Of a stretch of DNA of 15,370 bases, positions 14,912 through 15,370 are shown one piece after another. Each line of letters begins with the position of its first letter. The first letter of the stretch is position 1. The position numbers were made by a program, and so were the translations under genes. The stretch is from Immundisolibacter sp. (GTDB lineage Bacteria > Pseudomonadota > Gammaproteobacteria > Immundisolibacterales > Immundisolibacteraceae): positions 1 through 15,370 of the forward strand of contig NZ_JBFIII010000076.1 of the NCBI RefSeq assembly GCF_041601295.1, given 5' to 3'. Under the pieces are notes generated by a model, which had not been told where the DNA came from, made no database searches, and was given only the letters and a program-made list of their open reading frames with translations.

Positions 14912-14947
14912 ACGGACCCAGTCTCAACCCCTCACGCAAGGACACGC

Positions 14948-15370
14948 ATGCACACACCAGCAATACCGCTAGTCAACCCCGAAGTCCTGGACTTTTCCGC
15001 CAAAGGCGGCGATTTCCGCGCCCACGCCAGCGAGCCGCTGATCATCGAAAACGAAGCCCTCGGCTACCGCATCAAGTATTTCCTGACCGAGTTCGTCGCC
15101 ATCCCCAACCGCACCAAGTACGACGGCGAGCCGCTCTTCGAGGAGATGTCGACGGCCGACCCGGTACAGGCGGCGACGTGGAAGGCCCGGCGCGACTCGT
15201 CGTTCTACGGCTCATTCCGCCATTTCATGCTCGCCGCGCTCAACGACAAGGTCGAAGCCCATGGTTTCAAGATCTACAGCCGCCCGGCCCGGCAAAGCTT
15301 CAGCGGCGGAGCCGCCCCTTCGGACCAGCGCTACCCCATCAAAGCCGGCGACATCCTCAAAGACGGCGAG
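14948..15370 (+). CDS. Carboxypeptidase-like regulatory-domain-associated protein, C-terminal-type region (partial, runs off window)
   Basis: An open frame of 141 codons runs from ATG 14948 to the window edge, preceded by AAGGA. The TGA of the upstream Rieske gene is in the same frame at 14909, so no earlier start is possible. VNPEVLDF (9-16), ASEPLIIENEALGYRIKYFL (27-46), EPLFEEM and YGSFRHFM strongly recall the region that follows the carboxypeptidase-regulatory-like beta-sandwich in Bacteroidota surface proteins. Here the usual signal peptide and beta-sandwich are absent, and the protein begins directly with this region. It follows the Rieske alpha gene by 36 bases and is probably co-transcribed. 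Function is unknown. The recognition is from pattern memory, and the remainder lies outside the window. Confidence 0.65.
   Translation, partial: MHTPAIPLVNPEVLDFSAKGGDFRAHASEPLIIENEALGYRIKYFLTEFVAIPNRTKYDGEPLFEEMSTADPVQAATWKARRDSSFYGSFRHFMLAALNDKVEAHGFKIYSRPARQSFSGGAAPSDQRYPIKAGDILKDGE

Noticed and set aside
1..15370. CRISPR arrays, insertion sequences, integrases, tRNA or rRNA genes
   Set aside because: I saw no regularly spaced repeats, transposase-like products, tRNA-like cloverleaf or rRNA sequence. The only repeats found are the short ones listed.

Overview
The window is GC-rich, densely coded chromosomal-type DNA, most consistent with a beta- or gammaproteobacterium that uses branched-chain acids and aromatic compounds. 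This rests on gene content (a complete liu-type leucine-catabolic cluster, cytochrome c', Rieske oxygenases, a XylM-like hydroxylase) and on high-GC codon use. No rRNA, tRNA or other marker fixes the genus. There is no gene-free stretch longer than 300 bases.

Layout. (1) Bases 1-287, minus strand: a RelE/ParE-associated antitoxin followed by what looks like a collapsed toxin start that runs into a palindromic repeat at the window edge. (2) Bases 409-9236, minus strand: isovaleryl-CoA dehydrogenase, thiolase, a zinc-independent quinone oxidoreductase, methylcrotonyl-CoA carboxylase beta, methylglutaconyl-CoA hydratase, methylcrotonyl-CoA carboxylase alpha and HMG-CoA lyase. The last four are separated by 1-7 bases and are almost certainly one transcript. 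Together they turn isovaleryl-CoA, from leucine or iso-branched acids, into acetyl-CoA and acetoacetate. (3) Bases 9398-9853, plus strand: a single periplasmic cytochrome c', closed by a hairpin it shares with the convergent oxygenase operon. (4) Bases 9904-12816, minus strand: a XylM-like membrane di-iron hydroxylase plus a Rieske oxygenase alpha/beta pair. (5) Bases 12978-15370, plus strand, divergent from (4): a TetR regulator, a second Rieske oxygenase alpha subunit of the salicylate 5-hydroxylase type, and the start of a protein whose only resemblance is to the C-terminal part of Bacteroidota 'carboxypeptidase-like regulatory domain' proteins.

How it may work. Regions 4 and 5 look like one regulated catabolic locus. 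The 161-base divergent intergenic region holds a perfect 7-4-7 palindrome suited to the TetR protein, next to candidate promoters on both strands. The XylM-like enzyme would hydroxylate a methyl or alkyl side chain and the Rieske enzymes would hydroxylate the ring. No ferredoxin, reductase, alcohol or aldehyde dehydrogenase, or second small subunit is visible, so electron-transfer partners must lie elsewhere. The most unusual points are the orphan alpha subunit paired with the Bacteroidota-like domain protein, the ~50-bp tandem duplication between the dehydrogenase and thiolase genes, and the eroded toxin.
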